Virus record (IMG/VR): IMGVR_UViG_3300025168_000814 | Location: 1-21,266 of that record | Length of the DNA: 21,266 nt | Source of the DNA: a virus | Reading direction: 5' to 3' (one strand) | Shown: positions 21,173 through 21,266 of the stretch, piece by piece | How the letters are laid out: each line of letters opens with the position of its first letter | How positions within the stretch are numbered: position 1 is the stretch's first letter | Notes under the pieces: model-generated | Told to the model about the DNA's origin: nothing | The model's input: the letters and a program-made list of their open reading frames with translations, nothing else | Database searches by the model: none | Program-made: the position numbers and the translations under genes

Positions 21173-21266
21173 CTACCGCCCGCGCCCCACGGAGGCAACC
21201 CGGACGGCGTAGCCCGACAGCCACCCGTCGCGACGCCAGGACCCGAGCGAGGACCGCACGCCGGCC
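21173..21266 (-). CDS. Partial reading frame entering from right edge (C-terminal 30 residues)
   Basis: One minus-strand frame entering from the right edge stays open to TAG 21175-21173 and ends SLGSWRRDGWLSGYAVRVASVGRGR. Twenty-eight of its 30 codons end in G or C, clearly protein-like for this genome. The two other frames are also open here but look less natural. It ends 25 bases before the next start, a reasonable spacing. The product is unknown; in this gene order it could be the end of a terminase or of another structural gene. Confidence 0.4.
   Translation of the reverse strand, partial: AGVRSSLGSWRRDGWLSGYAVRVASVGRGR

Noticed and set aside
1-21266. CRISPR arrays, tRNA genes, insertion sequences, att sites and rho-independent terminators
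   Set aside because: I read both strands for repeats with spacers, cloverleaf-like ends, transposase motifs and hairpins followed by T runs, and found none that I can support.

Overview
The window is a segment of a tailed double-stranded DNA phage or prophage (siphovirus type, HK97-like head) with a G+C content of about two thirds. The host cannot be named from the sequence. It is a high-GC bacterium, suggested by the composition and by GTG starts, Shine-Dalgarno sites and GTGA/ATGA gene overlaps. No integrase, terminase, lysis gene, tRNA, CRISPR array or insertion sequence is recognisable, so this is part of a larger genome.

There are three transcription units. (1) Leftward, 2023 down to 1: an ERF-type single-strand annealing protein, then a chain of small genes, each overlapping the next by 4 to 11 bases. 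The chain includes a 43-residue membrane peptide at 1125-1256 and a multi-HTH protein, and it runs off the left edge. (2) Rightward, 2103 to 6663: a DNA-transaction module with a small protein that looks like two fused ribbon-helix-helix units, a DEDD 3'-5' exonuclease-like protein, a RuvC-like resolvase, a coiled-coil protein, a D12-class adenine methyltransferase (DPPY) and a DnaN-type sliding clamp. (3) Leftward, right edge down to 6660: the virion module in canonical order. This is two upstream structural proteins, a small protein, portal, prohead protease with an extra N-terminal domain, major capsid protein, a decoration-like protein, head-tail connector, HK97 gp10-like protein, tail terminator, a DUF2341-like protein, tail tube protein, tail assembly chaperone with a likely +1 frameshift extension, tape measure, distal-tail protein and tail-tip hub.

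Units 1 and 2 diverge from a 79-bp region (2024-2102) holding a good sigma70-like leftward promoter on an imperfect 32-bp dyad, a plausible operator for the adjacent RHH-like protein. Units 2 and 3 converge with no spacer: one CTAG (6660-6663) ends the clamp gene and the tail-hub gene on opposite strands.

The most unusual global signal is compositional. GATC is about nine times more frequent than base composition predicts where counted, and Asp codons are chosen to make it (GAT before C, GAC otherwise). CTGAG/CTCAG is similarly enriched. The phage carries its own Dam-like methyltransferase next to its clamp, which suggests that methylated GATC matters to this phage or its host. Other points are the frameshift at 11090-11096, missing canonical catalytic residues in both nuclease-like proteins, and a repeated block in the methyltransferase target-recognition region.
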